DNA of 64,000 nt from Guyanagaster necrorhizus (taxonomy: Eukaryota > Basidiomycota > Agaricomycetes > Agaricales > Physalacriaceae), in assembly GCF_019112545.1 (NCBI RefSeq), contig NW_025064912.1, positions 269,049 to 333,048 of the forward strand, given 5' to 3'. The notes below the pieces were generated by a model. The model saw nothing but the letters and a program-made list of their open reading frames with translations, made no database searches and had not been told where the DNA came from. Of the stretch, positions 1 to 10,565 are shown piece by piece. Positions within the stretch are counted from its first letter, which is position 1, and every line of letters starts with the position of its first letter. Both the position numbers and the translations under genes were made by a program.

Positions 1-3000
1 GAGGTTGGTGATGAGTCGTGGGATGAGCTGAACAGCGCATTGTCCTCAGATGTTGACTGGAGTGATGTGAACTCCTTTGTTGACAAGCAATCGGATGCCA
101 CATCTGGCATGCTGACCTTGGAGGATGTATCTGCTTCTGAAGAGTCAGTCGCAGCTGTTACCAACACTGTAAACTCACCCGATGTTCAAATTCATACTGA
201 ACTCTATGACTCTGGCTGTACATGCCATATTTCCCCTTACCACGATGATTTCAACTCGTTCCAGTCTGTCCCGCCCAAGGCATTCCGTGCTGCGAACACT
301 CAAAAATTTTCTGCAGCTGGAAAGGGTGTGATGAGCATTGATGTGCCAAATGGTGCAAATGCGAGCAATCTGCAACTCACCAAGATCATATACTCTCCCG
401 AAGTTGGCTATACACTCATTTCAGTTGGCCGACTTGACGATCTTGGTTTCGAGTTGACTTTCAGTGGCGGAAAATGCACCATCCATGCACTAGATGGAAA
501 GGTCGTTGGGGTTGTCCCAAAAGATGATGGTGGCCTATATCGGGTTTGTCATGAGGGAGATTTGGCTGGGACAGCTGAGGAGATGCTTACTCTAGACCAA
601 TTGCACTCCTGCATGGGCCACATTTCACCTGAAGTTGCTCGCCGTCTGGTTGAAAAAGGCTTCGTGACCAGAGTAAAGCTCGACAAGTCATCTGGAGAAC
701 CATGGTTCTGTGAGTCATGTGTCTATGCTAAAGCTACATGAAAGCCAGTGTCTAAGGCTCAAGGGGGAGAACGTGCAACCGATATTGGAGGTGAAATTCA
801 CTCTGATTTATGGGGACCTGCACCTGTAGAATCCCTGCGTAAACACCATTACTTCATCTCTTTCATTGATGACAGCACTTGTTGGGCTTACCTTGAGTTC
901 TTACGCCAGAAGAGTGAAGCTTTCACAGCATACAAAGCCTATGAAGCTCACATCCACACTCAGCATGACTGCCCTGTAAAAATCCTCCATTCAGACCGTG
1001 GAGGTGAATACTTCGACAAAGCATTTGTCTTGCATCTGAAAAATGCTGGCACGGCAACGAAGATGACTGTGCATGATATGCCACAGCACAATGGGGTGGC
1101 TGAAAGGTATAATCACACAGTTATCGAAAAAGTCAGGGCTATGCTGCATTCAAGTGGCTTACCTCGCTTCCTATGGGCTGAGGCTGTTCACCATGCTGTC
1201 TGGGTCCTCAACAGAACATCGACAAAGGCTCTAGATGGAATGACTCCTTATGAAGCTGTCACAGGGAAGAAGCCAGATCTAAAAGGGTTGTGGGAATGGG
1301 GAGAGAAATGCTGGGTACACCTTGAGACTAAGGCTATGAAGCTGGGTGGCTGTGTATATAAAGGTCAGTGGATTGGATTCAATGAAACAAGCAATGGATC
1401 CCATATCTACTGGACAGAGAGCAAGACAGTGTCCATTGAGCAAAATGTCTATTTCGACACAACTCGTATTGCCACTGACGATCTTGAAGGGGAGGAAGAC
1501 ATTGAGCTACACAAGATTCTGTCAATGCCAAAAACTCAGCCCAATCCACCTACTGCAAAGCCATCACAGGTGTCACCTACCCCCAAAGTCCAGCCTACAG
1601 TCCAACCCATAGTTGAAGAAACCTGTTCCGGATGCATTCGAAAGCCTAGCCAGCAGGTGCTGGACCTCATCTCCAGCAAAGGCAGTGTATTGGCACACCC
1701 AAGCGATCCTGTGGTACCTGTTGGTGTTCAGTTACCAGTTGCCAATGAAAACAATGAACCTCTTGAGTTTGAGGGAGAAGGAGAGGCAGATTGGTTGATG
1801 ATACTCGAGGATGCTGACTTCCTTGAGGAGTATGCCATGGCCATTTCAACAGCTGATGCAGAAGCCTTAGAGCCATGCAGTCTAGCTGAAGCAAAGCATC
1901 AGCCTGATTGGCCTTTGTGGGAAGGTGCAATACAGGAAGAGCTTGCAACATTGAAGACTGCAGAGACTTGGAAAATTGTTGAAAAACCAGTTAGAGCAAA
2001 TGTCATGGGCTCGAAGTGGGTCTTTTGAATCAAGAAGGATGCTGAGAGAGGCATAGTCAAGTTCAAGGCTCACTTGGTAGCACAAGGGTTCTCACAAGTA
2101 TCTGGCATCGACTACTTTGACACTTATGCTCCTGTTGCAAAGCTTGCATCTATCTGTTCAATCCTTGCTATGGCTGTGGCACTCGACCTAGAGCTCCATC
2201 AAGTCGATATCAAGGGCGCATACTTGAATGGAAAGCTCACCAATGGAGAAATCATTTACATGCATCAACCTTCTGGCTATCCTGAGCCTGGCTCCCATCC
2301 TGGTCAAGTCTGCCATCTCATAAAGACTCTATATGGTTTGAAGCAGAGTGGTCGTTGCTGGTATCAATGTCTCGTTGAGATTTTAGTGGTGCAGCTGGGA
2401 TTCAAGCAGTGCGACATTGATCAAGCCATGTTTTACAAGCAGGAGGGCCAAAACTTGACTATCATTGCTGTCCATGTTGATGACTGCACTATCGCAGCAT
2501 CATCATTGCATCTAGTGTGAGAGATAAAGGAAGGTATGGCAAAATATGTGGAAGTCATGGATTTGGGGGAGCTGCACTGGATTCTCGGCATTGAGATCAT
2601 GTGTGACTGTGAGTCACACTCCATTTCTCTTTTCCAATGCTCATACATCGATGCCATTGTTCGTCACTATGGCTTTGAAGACCTCAAACCAGTCTCTACA
2701 CCAATAGATATTAATCTCCATTTGTCTTCCTTTCCTGCACCAGCCTCCACTCGAGAAATTGCAGCCATGAGAGATGTCCCTTACAGAGAGTCTGTTGGCT
2801 CCTTGATCTGGGTTATGCTTGGGACATGCCCTGATATTGCATTTGCCATGACAACAGTCTCGAAATATTCAATGGCTGCTGCAGAGGCTCATTGGAAGGC
2901 TGTAAAGCACATCTTTCACTATCTGAAGGGCATGAGAGATTACCAGCTGATGTTTGGGGGAAACGGAAAGGTTTTGCATGGTTATGTGGATGCTGATGGG

Positions 3001-3438
3001 AGCATGGCAGAGGATAGGCATGCCATTACTGGGTACGCTTTCATACTGAATGGTGGAGCTGTTTCGTAGTCGTCTAAAAAGCAGGAGATCGTCTCGTTTT
3101 CAACCACCGAGTCTGAATATGTGGCTGCAACTCATGCATCAAAGGAGGCACTCTGGCTTTGCAGTCTGCTCTCTCAGGTTTTCTCACCAATTACTGAGGC
3201 TACAACTTTATTCTCAGACAATCAGTCTGCTATTGTGCTCTCAAAAGATCATCAGTATCATACCTGAACCAAGCATATCGATATTCGCTTCCACTTCATT
3301 CGCTGAGTCATCAGTGAAGGCTCCCTTCATCTTGTTTACTGTCCTACTGAGGACATAGTTGCTGATGCTCTCACCAAGCCTTTATCTTCAGCCAAGGTGA
3401 AGCACTTTGCTACTGAGCTTGGACTTCGCTCTGCTTGA
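1..3438 (+). pseudogene. copia no. 1 Gag-Pol polyprotein with six in-frame stops
   Basis: A single reading frame is coherent from base 1 to the natural stop at 3436-3438. Visible domains are a GAG-pre-integrase His/Cys region (LHSCMGH ... CESC, about 600-720), an integrase core (SDLWGP, HSDRGGEY and NGVAERYN hold the D-D-E residues, about 800-1130), a copia-type reverse transcriptase (QVDIKGAYLNG, LYGLKQSG, VHVDDC, about 2040-2520) and RNase H (YVDADG, TTESEY, about 2980-3200). Stops are at 739, 2026, 2518, 3067, 3265 and 3304. Five are TGA where family conservation favours arginine (CGA). The sixth is TAG where tryptophan is expected. No frameshift was found, so decay is by transition and not by indel. 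Function is lost. Confidence 0.9.
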
Positions 3439-3445
3439 GGGAGAG

Positions 3446-3656
3446 TGTTGGATTAGCAAGCAGGAGCTCTGTCGTATCCTGCCAGCCAAGCTCAATACCT
3501 CTTTATGTCGGGATGGACTATATATATTGAATACAGTCTGTCAAGCACTCTCACTGTGTTTCTGCTTATCGCTATGCTGTGTGAGGGTGAGTATCTACTT
3601 ATATTACTTTGTTTATGTCACTGATTGGTATTCTATAGTCTACGTTATAGCTAACA
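3446..3656 (+). repeat. 3' LTR of copia no. 1
   Basis: The 211-bp segment begins TGTTGG directly after a purine tract that follows the pol stop, and ends CTAACA. A TATA-like run (TATATATA) lies near 3518-3526. The right edge is inferred from the terminal CTAACA only, because the partner LTR is not in the window. Confidence 0.6.
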
Positions 3657-3699
3657 GCATACTCTATTAGGTGCTACAAATGCGCGTCACTTTCTTAGA

Positions 3700-3801
3700 C
3701 TCTGATCCTAAAGAGGAATTACTATTTTGGTTCATGTACTTCTTGTTTCTTGTTTTATTCTTGTACTGCTGCCATCATGACGCCATCTCAAAGGTAATAT
3801 G
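3700..3801 (-). repeat. repeat copy C, left piece
   Basis: This 100-bp stretch is the reverse complement of the distal end of repeat copy A (about 31331-31430). It continues on the far side of the copia insertion at 8662. Compared with copy A it shows five differences, all of which give A or T here where A has G or C. This is the same bias seen in the adjacent 5' LTR. Confidence 0.85.
3797..3801. repeat. target-site duplication ATATG, left
   Basis: ATATG stands immediately before the 5' LTR and is repeated at 8662-8666 immediately after the 3' LTR. Repeat copy A contains a single ATATG at the equivalent, uninterrupted site (near 31330). Confidence 0.93.
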
Positions 3802-3948
3802 TGTTGAAGTAGCACACCCTCTATGTCGCTCTTATCTTACATAATCATAGCTACCAATACTGAAGATCAAAAGTCAACACTTACCAGCTTTTGATCTTTG
3901 ACTTCAGACCTGGCTTTCCCTGCTGTGCTACACAACCTGCTCTCAACA
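3802..3948 (+). repeat. 5' LTR of copia no. 2
   Basis: 147 bp, TGTTGAAG...CTCAACA. By eye it differs from the 3' LTR at 13 positions, all transitions. At 12 of them this copy has T or A where the 3' LTR has C or G, and eight of those destroy a CpG. Confidence 0.95.
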
Positions 3949-3960
3949 GGTTATGGGCCC
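3949..3960 (+). other. primer-binding site, initiator tRNA-Met half-molecule type
   Basis: GGTTATGGGCCC follows the 5' LTR without a gap. It is complementary to the anticodon stem-loop side of eukaryotic initiator tRNA-Met (GGGCCCATAACC), the internal site used by Drosophila copia, and not to a tRNA 3' end. The match is 12 bases. The next bases (TG) depart from the copia consensus. Confidence 0.85.
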
Positions 3961-4137
3961 TGTGCCTTACTAAGCCAAGCAAATTTTTTGTTTCCTCTTG
4001 TGAACCATTCACTAGACATTGAAGTCTTGCTTACTTTCCTAAGGGACATTACTATCCATTTGGAAGTCATATCCACCCATCACAGGCCTCCACACACTCT
4101 CTAACCCCAATGGTCTCCTTTTTTTTCTCACACCACA

Positions 4138-7100
4138 ATGAACAACTCAGATGTTGTCGACACCACCAAATGTGGCTTTCCCAACCTCCACGCTGGCAAC
4201 TGAAACCACTTTGCACCTTCGTTTGAGGCCTACATGTGTATCAAGAGGCTATTTGGCCACTTTGATGGCACCAAGGAGCCACCAGAGTAAGCCAACCCCA
4301 GTGAACCCACAAAGCTTGAAAAGAAGGAGACAAAAGCTTACCTTCAAGCTCATTCATCTGCAGCAGGATATCTCTGGCTTTGCATTGATGAATCACAGCA
4401 TGCTCACATCAGTCTCCTCATGGGTAAGCCCACAGCTATATGGTCAAAACTGAAAGACATTCACCAACAGCAAAAACTGGGCATTCATTTCAATGCCTAT
4501 GATGTCTTATTCAGCATTCAGAAGGATGATGAAGAGTCTCTCTCTACTCTCGTTGGATGTGTCTCACAAGCTATACAAGACATCAAAGCACTCTGGCCTG
4601 AAAAGTTCACCATCAATCAACTTGATGAAGAGCTTCAATCCATGACTCTCATCTGTGCCCTCCCATCCAATTACAACAATTTTGTGTTATCAGTCCTTCT
4701 CCTTCATTCTCTCAGTCTCAACAAACTCATTGCTGCCTTCCACACTGAAGAGATGCAGTGCCACTCTCATGACACCACTTCAGCAACATCATTCAAAGTG
4801 AGCACTGTCAGAGTCCAAGCCACTCATGTGGCATCATCTGATATCATCTGCAGCTGGTGCACCAACTCTGGACATACCGATGAGAAGTGTTTCAGCAAAA
4901 AGAAAGCCAAGGAGCAAGCTATACAGCATGTCCAGGAACATCAGAATACAAAATTGGGCAAGAAGGCAGGAGAAGCAAAGACAGAGAAGTCAAACATCAC
5001 AGAAGAGACTGCCAGCCAAGCAAGTATTGATCTCTTGTCCCCAGCATCATCTAACTGGAATATGGACACAGGCACTTTATCTCATATGAGCCATCATTGA
5101 GACTGGTTTCATGTCTGGACATCACATGTGGTTCCAATTTGGTTAGCAGACAATTCAATCATCTATTCAGTGGGCATGGGGACAGTTGTGTTTGAGCCTA
5201 AAGAGAAGAATAGAGAGGTCTGTGAGGCTGTTGAGTTCCAGGATGTACTGCATGTACCTGATCTTCAAAATAACTTGCTTTCACCCTTCCATCTTACATG
5301 TCATAAGAGATATGAGATCAACATAGCTGGATCATCTGTCCAGTTCTTTCAAGACAAAGCACTTTGTTTCTCAGCTACTGTCAACAATAACAATATTGGA
5401 TATCTTAATGGCATCACTTGCACTACAAGATCAGTAACCTCAAGTACTGTGAGCACCTGTCTACTTGATCTGACTCTATGGCATTGACGAACCTGTCACA
5501 GAAGCATAAACATTGTCTGGGACATGTACAAGAATCAGCTTGTCTTAAATATGAAGATGAACAATATGCAATCCAATCCTGACCCAATTTGCAAACCCTA
5601 TCTTATGGACAAGCACAGGTGATATAATATTCCTTGAGAACCCTCACTCCTTCCAACATGCCCTCTCACAATTGTATTCTCTGATCTTAAGAGATCTATA
5701 CCAGTTGCTACATCAGAAGGCTATTGCTACTGGATCACTTTTATATATAGTGCTCTGTATTTTTGGGCTGTTGCCTTGTTAAAGCACAAGAGTGATGCTC
5801 TGGCTGAATTTAAACACTACAAAGCCTATGCTGAAAATTTTCATAGTCTGAAAATCTTAGAGGAGCAAGACAATGGTGGAGGAGAGTATATGGATCATGA
5901 ATTTAATCAGTTATGCATAGAAGAAGGGATATCAAGGTGCCATACTGAGCCTGATGAGCCTTATCAAAATGGAATTGCAGAGCATGCAAATCATGATATT
6001 GCTGAAGGGGCTATTACTATGCTCTATGAAGCTTGTCTTTCTCCCTCCTTCTAGGGACTAGCAGTGCTTGCATTTGTATATGTGCACAACCAGTGCTCTA
6101 CAGCACCACTTCCTAAAACAATACTATACACTGTCTGGCACAAGAAGAAACCTGACATCTCTAACTTGCATGTCTTTGGCTGCTTAGCTTATATCCATGT
6201 CAAAAAGAACAAGTGACAAGGTCTTCAGCCATGCACCACCAAATGCATATTTGTTGGATATCCATCAGGTACAAAGGCATGGAAGTGCTGGAACCCTGTA
6301 ACTAAGAAGTTCATCATATCAAGCCATGTCATTTTTGATAAGCAGGTGTTTCCAGAAAATACAAAAACTCTTATCAACCCTTTCAGTGACCTATTTTCTT
6401 CACTCTCAAATCTGTCAGATTCTCCTATGCTGCCTGATCAAGGGGGAGACCTTAACAACAATGATTTTCCACCTCCAGAAAATTCTCCAGCACCAAATCC
6501 CTTACCTCCTTTAAGTCCATCACCTCTAGTATCACTCCTTCCCTATGATGTTATAACTCCTCCTGGCTCATCATTCAATGGATCTCTCTCAGACCTAACT
6601 CCATCACCATCACTACCACCTCCAACAGACCTAGGCAAACATGAATACAGAATACATGATAATAGCTTATATGATCCCAGCCCTGGTTATAGTCATGGAA
6701 TGTGCTGAAATATTAACAATGATGATCATGTGAGAGATACAGAGGATCAAGCACACACAGCCTTTATGGAAGACAAAACTATTCTTGAAGGCATAGCTTT
6801 CTCCAGCCAGACAATAGAGCATTTGACAATGGAGGAAGGACTGGAAGTTGCATTTGAAAGCATGACAGAAGCAGCTTACAAGGCATCTACACATGATGAT
6901 GAACCTAAATCCTTCTGTGAAGCTATGAAACATTCTCCAGAGGAAGCTGCAAGTTGGTATGAAGCTGCTATGCAAGAGATACAGGCACTTGTTGAAAATG
7001 GTGTCTTTGAATTGGTGAAATGCCCTCCAAATCAAAAGGCAGTTGGGAGTTGCTGGATATTCAAAGTGAAATGCAATGCTGATGGATCAATTGAGTGCTA

Positions 7101-8493
7101 TAAAGCAAGGCTTGTTGCAAAGGGATACTCACAATGACCTGGCTTTGATTACACTGAAACCTTCTCTCCAATGCCAAAATGGGCTGCTCTACAAGCTGTC
7201 CTGGCACTTGGTGCCCTTGAGGATTTAGAGCTATGGAGTGTCGATATCTCATCAGCATTTCTCAATGGTGAGCTGACAGAAGAGGTGTATATGGAGCAGC
7301 CAGAAGGTTTTGAGGAGAAAGGAAAAGAATGGGTCTGGCACCTCTTCAAGTCTCTATATGGACTAAAGCAAGCTGGAAGAGAATGGCACAAAAAGCTACA
7401 TGCAACATTGATCAATGCCATGGGTTTTGAATGGGTAAAATGCAAACATAGTGTCTGGATTTACAAGAGGGACAGTGAACATATCATCATTCCAGTCTTT
7501 GTTGATGATATGACCATTGCCACAAAGACACCAGATGGCATTGCAAAGGTCATCAATGATCTCAAGAAGCACTTCAAGCTTCAAGACTTGGGTCCAATGT
7601 CTTACCTCCTTGGTGTCGAGATCAAGCATGACCGAGCCAACCAAACACACACTCTCTCCCAGTGCCAATACATCTTAGACATTCTGCAATGTGCAGGAAT
7701 GGCCGACTGCAACCCTGTTCTGACACCTTTGGATCCAAACATAAAACTTACAGCAGATCAGTCTCCCAAAACACCAGAGGAATATGAGACAATGCAGACA
7801 ATCCCATATCTGAACATGCTCAGCTCTGTGGCCTACCTCTCTATTGCTACCAGGCCCGATGTTGCCTATCCTGTGAGCATACTCTCACGATTCAGCAAAA
7901 ACCCTGGCACAGCCCACTGGGAAGCTCTCAAACAGCTTTTACACTATCTGAAGGGCACAGTTGACTATCGCATTGTCTACTCTCCCAACTCTGAGTCAGA
8001 TTCACCAGTCTTTGACTTCAAGACTTATTGTGATGCAGATCATGGGGGTGACAAAGATAGTGGGTGTTCCACAAGCGGCTTCATTGTCAAAATGGGTACT
8101 GGAGCCATTAGCTGGATGAGTCATCTTCAGGCATTTGTGACACTCTCAACAACAGAGGCAGAATACATTTCGGCTGTATCTGCCAGTCAGGAAATCCTCT
8201 GGCTTCACAACTTGTTCACAGAGTTTGGCTATACTACATTCACCAATGCCTCAGTCCTCTATATCGACAACGAGTCTGCTCTGTCGGTTGCTCGAAACCC
8301 TGAACATCATGGCCGGGTTAAACACCTTGACCTTCGATTCTACTGGCTGCGCGATGAAGTTGAGAAGGGGCACATCCATGTGGTCCACTTATGAACCAAC
8401 AATATGCCAGCCGATGCCTTGACAAAGGGATTGGGAAGAAAGAAGCTCAGGCACATGATTACCTTACTCGGACTTGTCTCAATACCTCCGTAG
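4138..8493 (+). pseudogene. copia no. 2 Gag-Pol polyprotein with eleven in-frame stops
   Basis: One frame runs from ATG 4138 to the natural TAG at 8491-8493 with no frameshift. Domains in order are a UBN2-type Gag (about 4200-4750), a CCHC knuckle (CSWCTNSGHTDEKC near 4850), a protease remnant (NMDTG near 5060), integrase (DNGGGEYMDHEF and QNGIAEHAN near 5870-5990), reverse transcriptase (VDISSAFLNGE, LYGLKQAGREW, VFVDDMT at 7240-7520) and RNase H (DADHGG, TTEAEY, DNESALS to 8290). Stops are at 4201, 4288, 5098, 5485, 5620, 5635, 6052, 6214, 6706, 7135 and 8392. Each fits one C:G to T:A transition: mostly CGA to TGA, plus CAA to TAA and TGG to TGA or TAG. The last 1.2 kb is almost uninterrupted. 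Confidence 0.92.
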
Positions 8494-8504
8494 ACATGTT
8501 CGGT

Positions 8505-8514
8505 CGAAGGGGAG
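8505..8514 (+). other. polypurine tract of copia no. 2
   Basis: GAAGGGGAG directly abuts the 3' LTR start at 8515, the expected place and composition for plus-strand priming. Confidence 0.8.
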
Positions 8515-8661
8515 TGTTAAAGTAGCACGCCCTCCATGTCGCTCTTATCTTACATAATCGTAGCTACCAATACTGGAGATCGAAAGTCAACGCTTACCAG
8601 CTTTTGACCTTCGACTCCAGACCTGGCTTTCCCCGCTGCGCTACGCAACCTGCTCTCAACA
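8515..8661 (+). repeat. 3' LTR of copia no. 2
   Basis: 147 bp, TGTTAAAG...CTCAACA, the same length as the 5' LTR with 134 of 147 positions identical by eye. It keeps the CpG sites that are mutated in the 5' copy. Confidence 0.95.
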
Positions 8662-8666
8662 ATATG
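8662..8666. repeat. target-site duplication ATATG, right
   Basis: This is the partner of 3797-3801. Removing the element and one ATATG copy recreates the sequence seen in repeat copy A. Confidence 0.93.
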
Positions 8667-9813
8667 ATGCGTGTTTCTTCGACCGCGAACTCGGTAACTG
8701 CGCCCTAATTCGAACAAGCTCGCGATATCTTTCAGCATGAACACGATGCACACACTCGACGATGGTATCAACCGGTCCAACGAGTCGACGAGCTTGCTGC
8801 CTGCTCTTTGAAGGGTTGTACTTTATACCGACGAAAGGAGGTCCTTTTTGGGAGCAGGCCCAGAATTTCAACAACCGTAGCAGGAAACGGAAGTTCAGAT
8901 CTCCATCATGTGGACCGGACTTGAAGTGATCCGGCTACGCGTCTACGGGGCACATTGAAGACTTTATCGCAGTTTTGTCGGATGCTCACTCCATGTTCCG
9001 AAGGGATGGTGTATAACGGTGAGAATCTTCCCTTCATGTTCGTTCTCGGTCCTAAATACAAGCAGGGTCTCAGCGCGATTCCTCGACGATGACAAGACCA
9101 ATCGCTCTGTATCAGCAGATGAAGTTCTAGGCACATCACATACTCCCTCGAACGCAGTACTGGGATATATGTCAAGAGCAGACTGAAGGCATGGTGACCG
9201 ATGCCGGTCAACCGACCAGAAATAAGAGATCAGGAAGTTGAAGCAGTAATGGGTATGGCGGTTTCGTTTTTGCGGTAGTGTTTGTTTTTCATATTTGGAT
9301 AATTGGCAGGACAGACGAATTGTTCCCTACTTCATTAACCGGTTTGTTGGCGAGGATCATGGCCGGAAACTTTTGCGAAAGCCTGTTATGATGCATACGA
9401 GTCGCTCGAGGGTCACTGACTTGATCGTGTCGATGATGCTACCGGTGAGTATTTCTCGTTTATCTACAACTGCCTCTGATCCAAAACTGCGGCTAGGTTG
9501 TATGATTCCACCTGGTTTCCAAACTGACCACGGAGTTACTAATCGAAATCTTCAAAGCATAAAACGCACGTTCTGCAAAGTTTCATCATCGACTACATTT
9601 TTCGTCATCACCTTGCTCCCTTCGTCCTCGCACCAATCCCTTCCCTCTTTTTGTTAACTACCAGTAGATCCGCCAACGCTGGAAGTGGGCTCTTTGGTAC
9701 GGGAATCGCAGGACGCTGTTCAATCCACGGCCGTTCATCGGGTGGATTGGGCTCAGGGGTAGACATCCGAAGGTTGGATGTAGGTGGTTGGCCGGTGGTT
9801 ACGACAACCATTG
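8662..9813 (-). repeat. repeat copy C, right piece
   Basis: Nearly identical to the reverse complement of copy A (30182 to about 31333), with about one difference in the first 200 bp. Homology stops at 9813. The next base begins HET-like coding sequence, so this copy truncates a HET gene. It carries degenerate versions of the small gene annotated in copy B, with an extra base in the exon that reads RRIVPYFINRFVGED. Confidence 0.85.
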
Positions 9814-10565
9814 ATCTACAGTAATTGGGTGGTATCGTGGTGGGTCGCAGAGCGACGGCCTGGGTCGATTTCCCATGCTTGGACGAACGAGGCAATGTGT
9901 GGACGAACGCGAATGGCCCGTACCCATCCCGAAAGACGCCCATATCAACGTTATCTGCATTGAGATGCTAGATCTAGGAGTGGAGCACGCGTGGCAAGAC
10001 TTCCTCTGTTTGGGGCAGAAAGGAGGCAGGAAGGAGGATCTGCGCGCGGAAGAATGGAAGCTGGACGTGCCTATAATCGAGGAGATGTATTCTTGATCGA
10101 GCTGGGGATGCCTTTGGGTGTCAGAGCAGGTGACCCGGAGAGTGAATGGTGTTGGTTTCGACGAGCGTAGATGTTGCAGGAGGGTAGTTGGAATAACATC
10201 ATTGCTGGGGATATACCGCAGTAATTAAGACGAGGAGATCCAGATGAGATTTCGCGGGCAGATAAAGTCAGTGGAAAACATGCCGTCTGGCGGCTTTGAT
10301 TTTTTGGTTCGCTGGCGGAGATGCAGGGACGGGAAGGAGAACATTGAAAATCAGGGCCACACACTAGTACCTGATACCCGAGGACACATACGCGCTGCTT
10401 AGGAGCCACCCATCGTTCTGGTTCCTGGAAGGTACCTTAGGGCGATCATGGGTCGTCGGTCGAACATTGGCAGAGTAAAGGTTCGAGAAAGTGTCAGTTA
10501 TCCAAATGGCTGATGTCGATGAAGTGAAAAGCTTGCAGAACCTGGCTATCCCCTCAGTCTCTCGG
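9814..10565 (+). pseudogene. HET-domain protein pseudogene (fragment)
   Basis: Translated pieces match the intact HET protein at 60177-61938 in order but in different frames. They are SNWVVSWWVAE then ISHAW (about 9822-9880), EWPVPIPKDA...LDVPII (9905-10080), WCWFRRA-stop-MLQE (10150-10185), LAEMQGRE (about 10310), and SWVVGRTLAE...VDEVKSLQNL (10440-10545). A tryptophan codon has become TAG in the WFRRAWTLQE motif. Several frameshifts and an internal deletion are present, and the 5' part is missing at the repeat C junction. It cannot encode a working protein. Orientation is opposite to the intact gene. Confidence 0.85.

Larger units (their letters stand above)
1..3656 (+). mobile_element. Ty1/copia LTR retrotransposon no. 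1, 3' portion
   Basis: The window opens inside a copia element. The pol order GAG-pre-integrase, integrase, reverse transcriptase, RNase H is the copia order. It is followed by a purine-rich tract (3437-3445) and a sequence starting TGTTGG and ending CTAACA, read as the 3' LTR. The 5' LTR, and most of gag, lie outside the window, so target duplications and age cannot be checked. The coding region has six internal stops and is dead. Confidence 0.9.
3802..8661 (+). mobile_element. complete Ty1/copia retrotransposon no. 2
   Basis: A 4860-bp element with two 147-bp LTRs (TGTT...AACA), a primer-binding site touching the 5' LTR, one gag-pol reading frame, a polypurine tract touching the 3' LTR and a 5-bp target duplication (ATATG). 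It is inserted in repeat copy C, and copy A is the empty-site allele. The internal region is nearly CpG-free from about 4.2 to 7.6 kb and CpG reappears toward the 3' end. Eleven internal stops make it non-autonomous. Confidence 0.95.

Noticed and set aside
739..8394. TGA read as arginine (recoded genetic code)
   Set aside because: The TGA-for-Arg pattern is confined to transposons. Intact host genes such as GH30 and the DUF6699 gene use TGA or TAA only as terminators, and TAG-for-Trp and TAA-for-Gln changes also occur, so mutation explains it better.
8662..9650. Several 70-120 codon frames on both strands of repeat C
   Set aside because: They do not match between strands or copies as complete proteins. 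The better explanation is exon pieces of one small gene with an inserted base.
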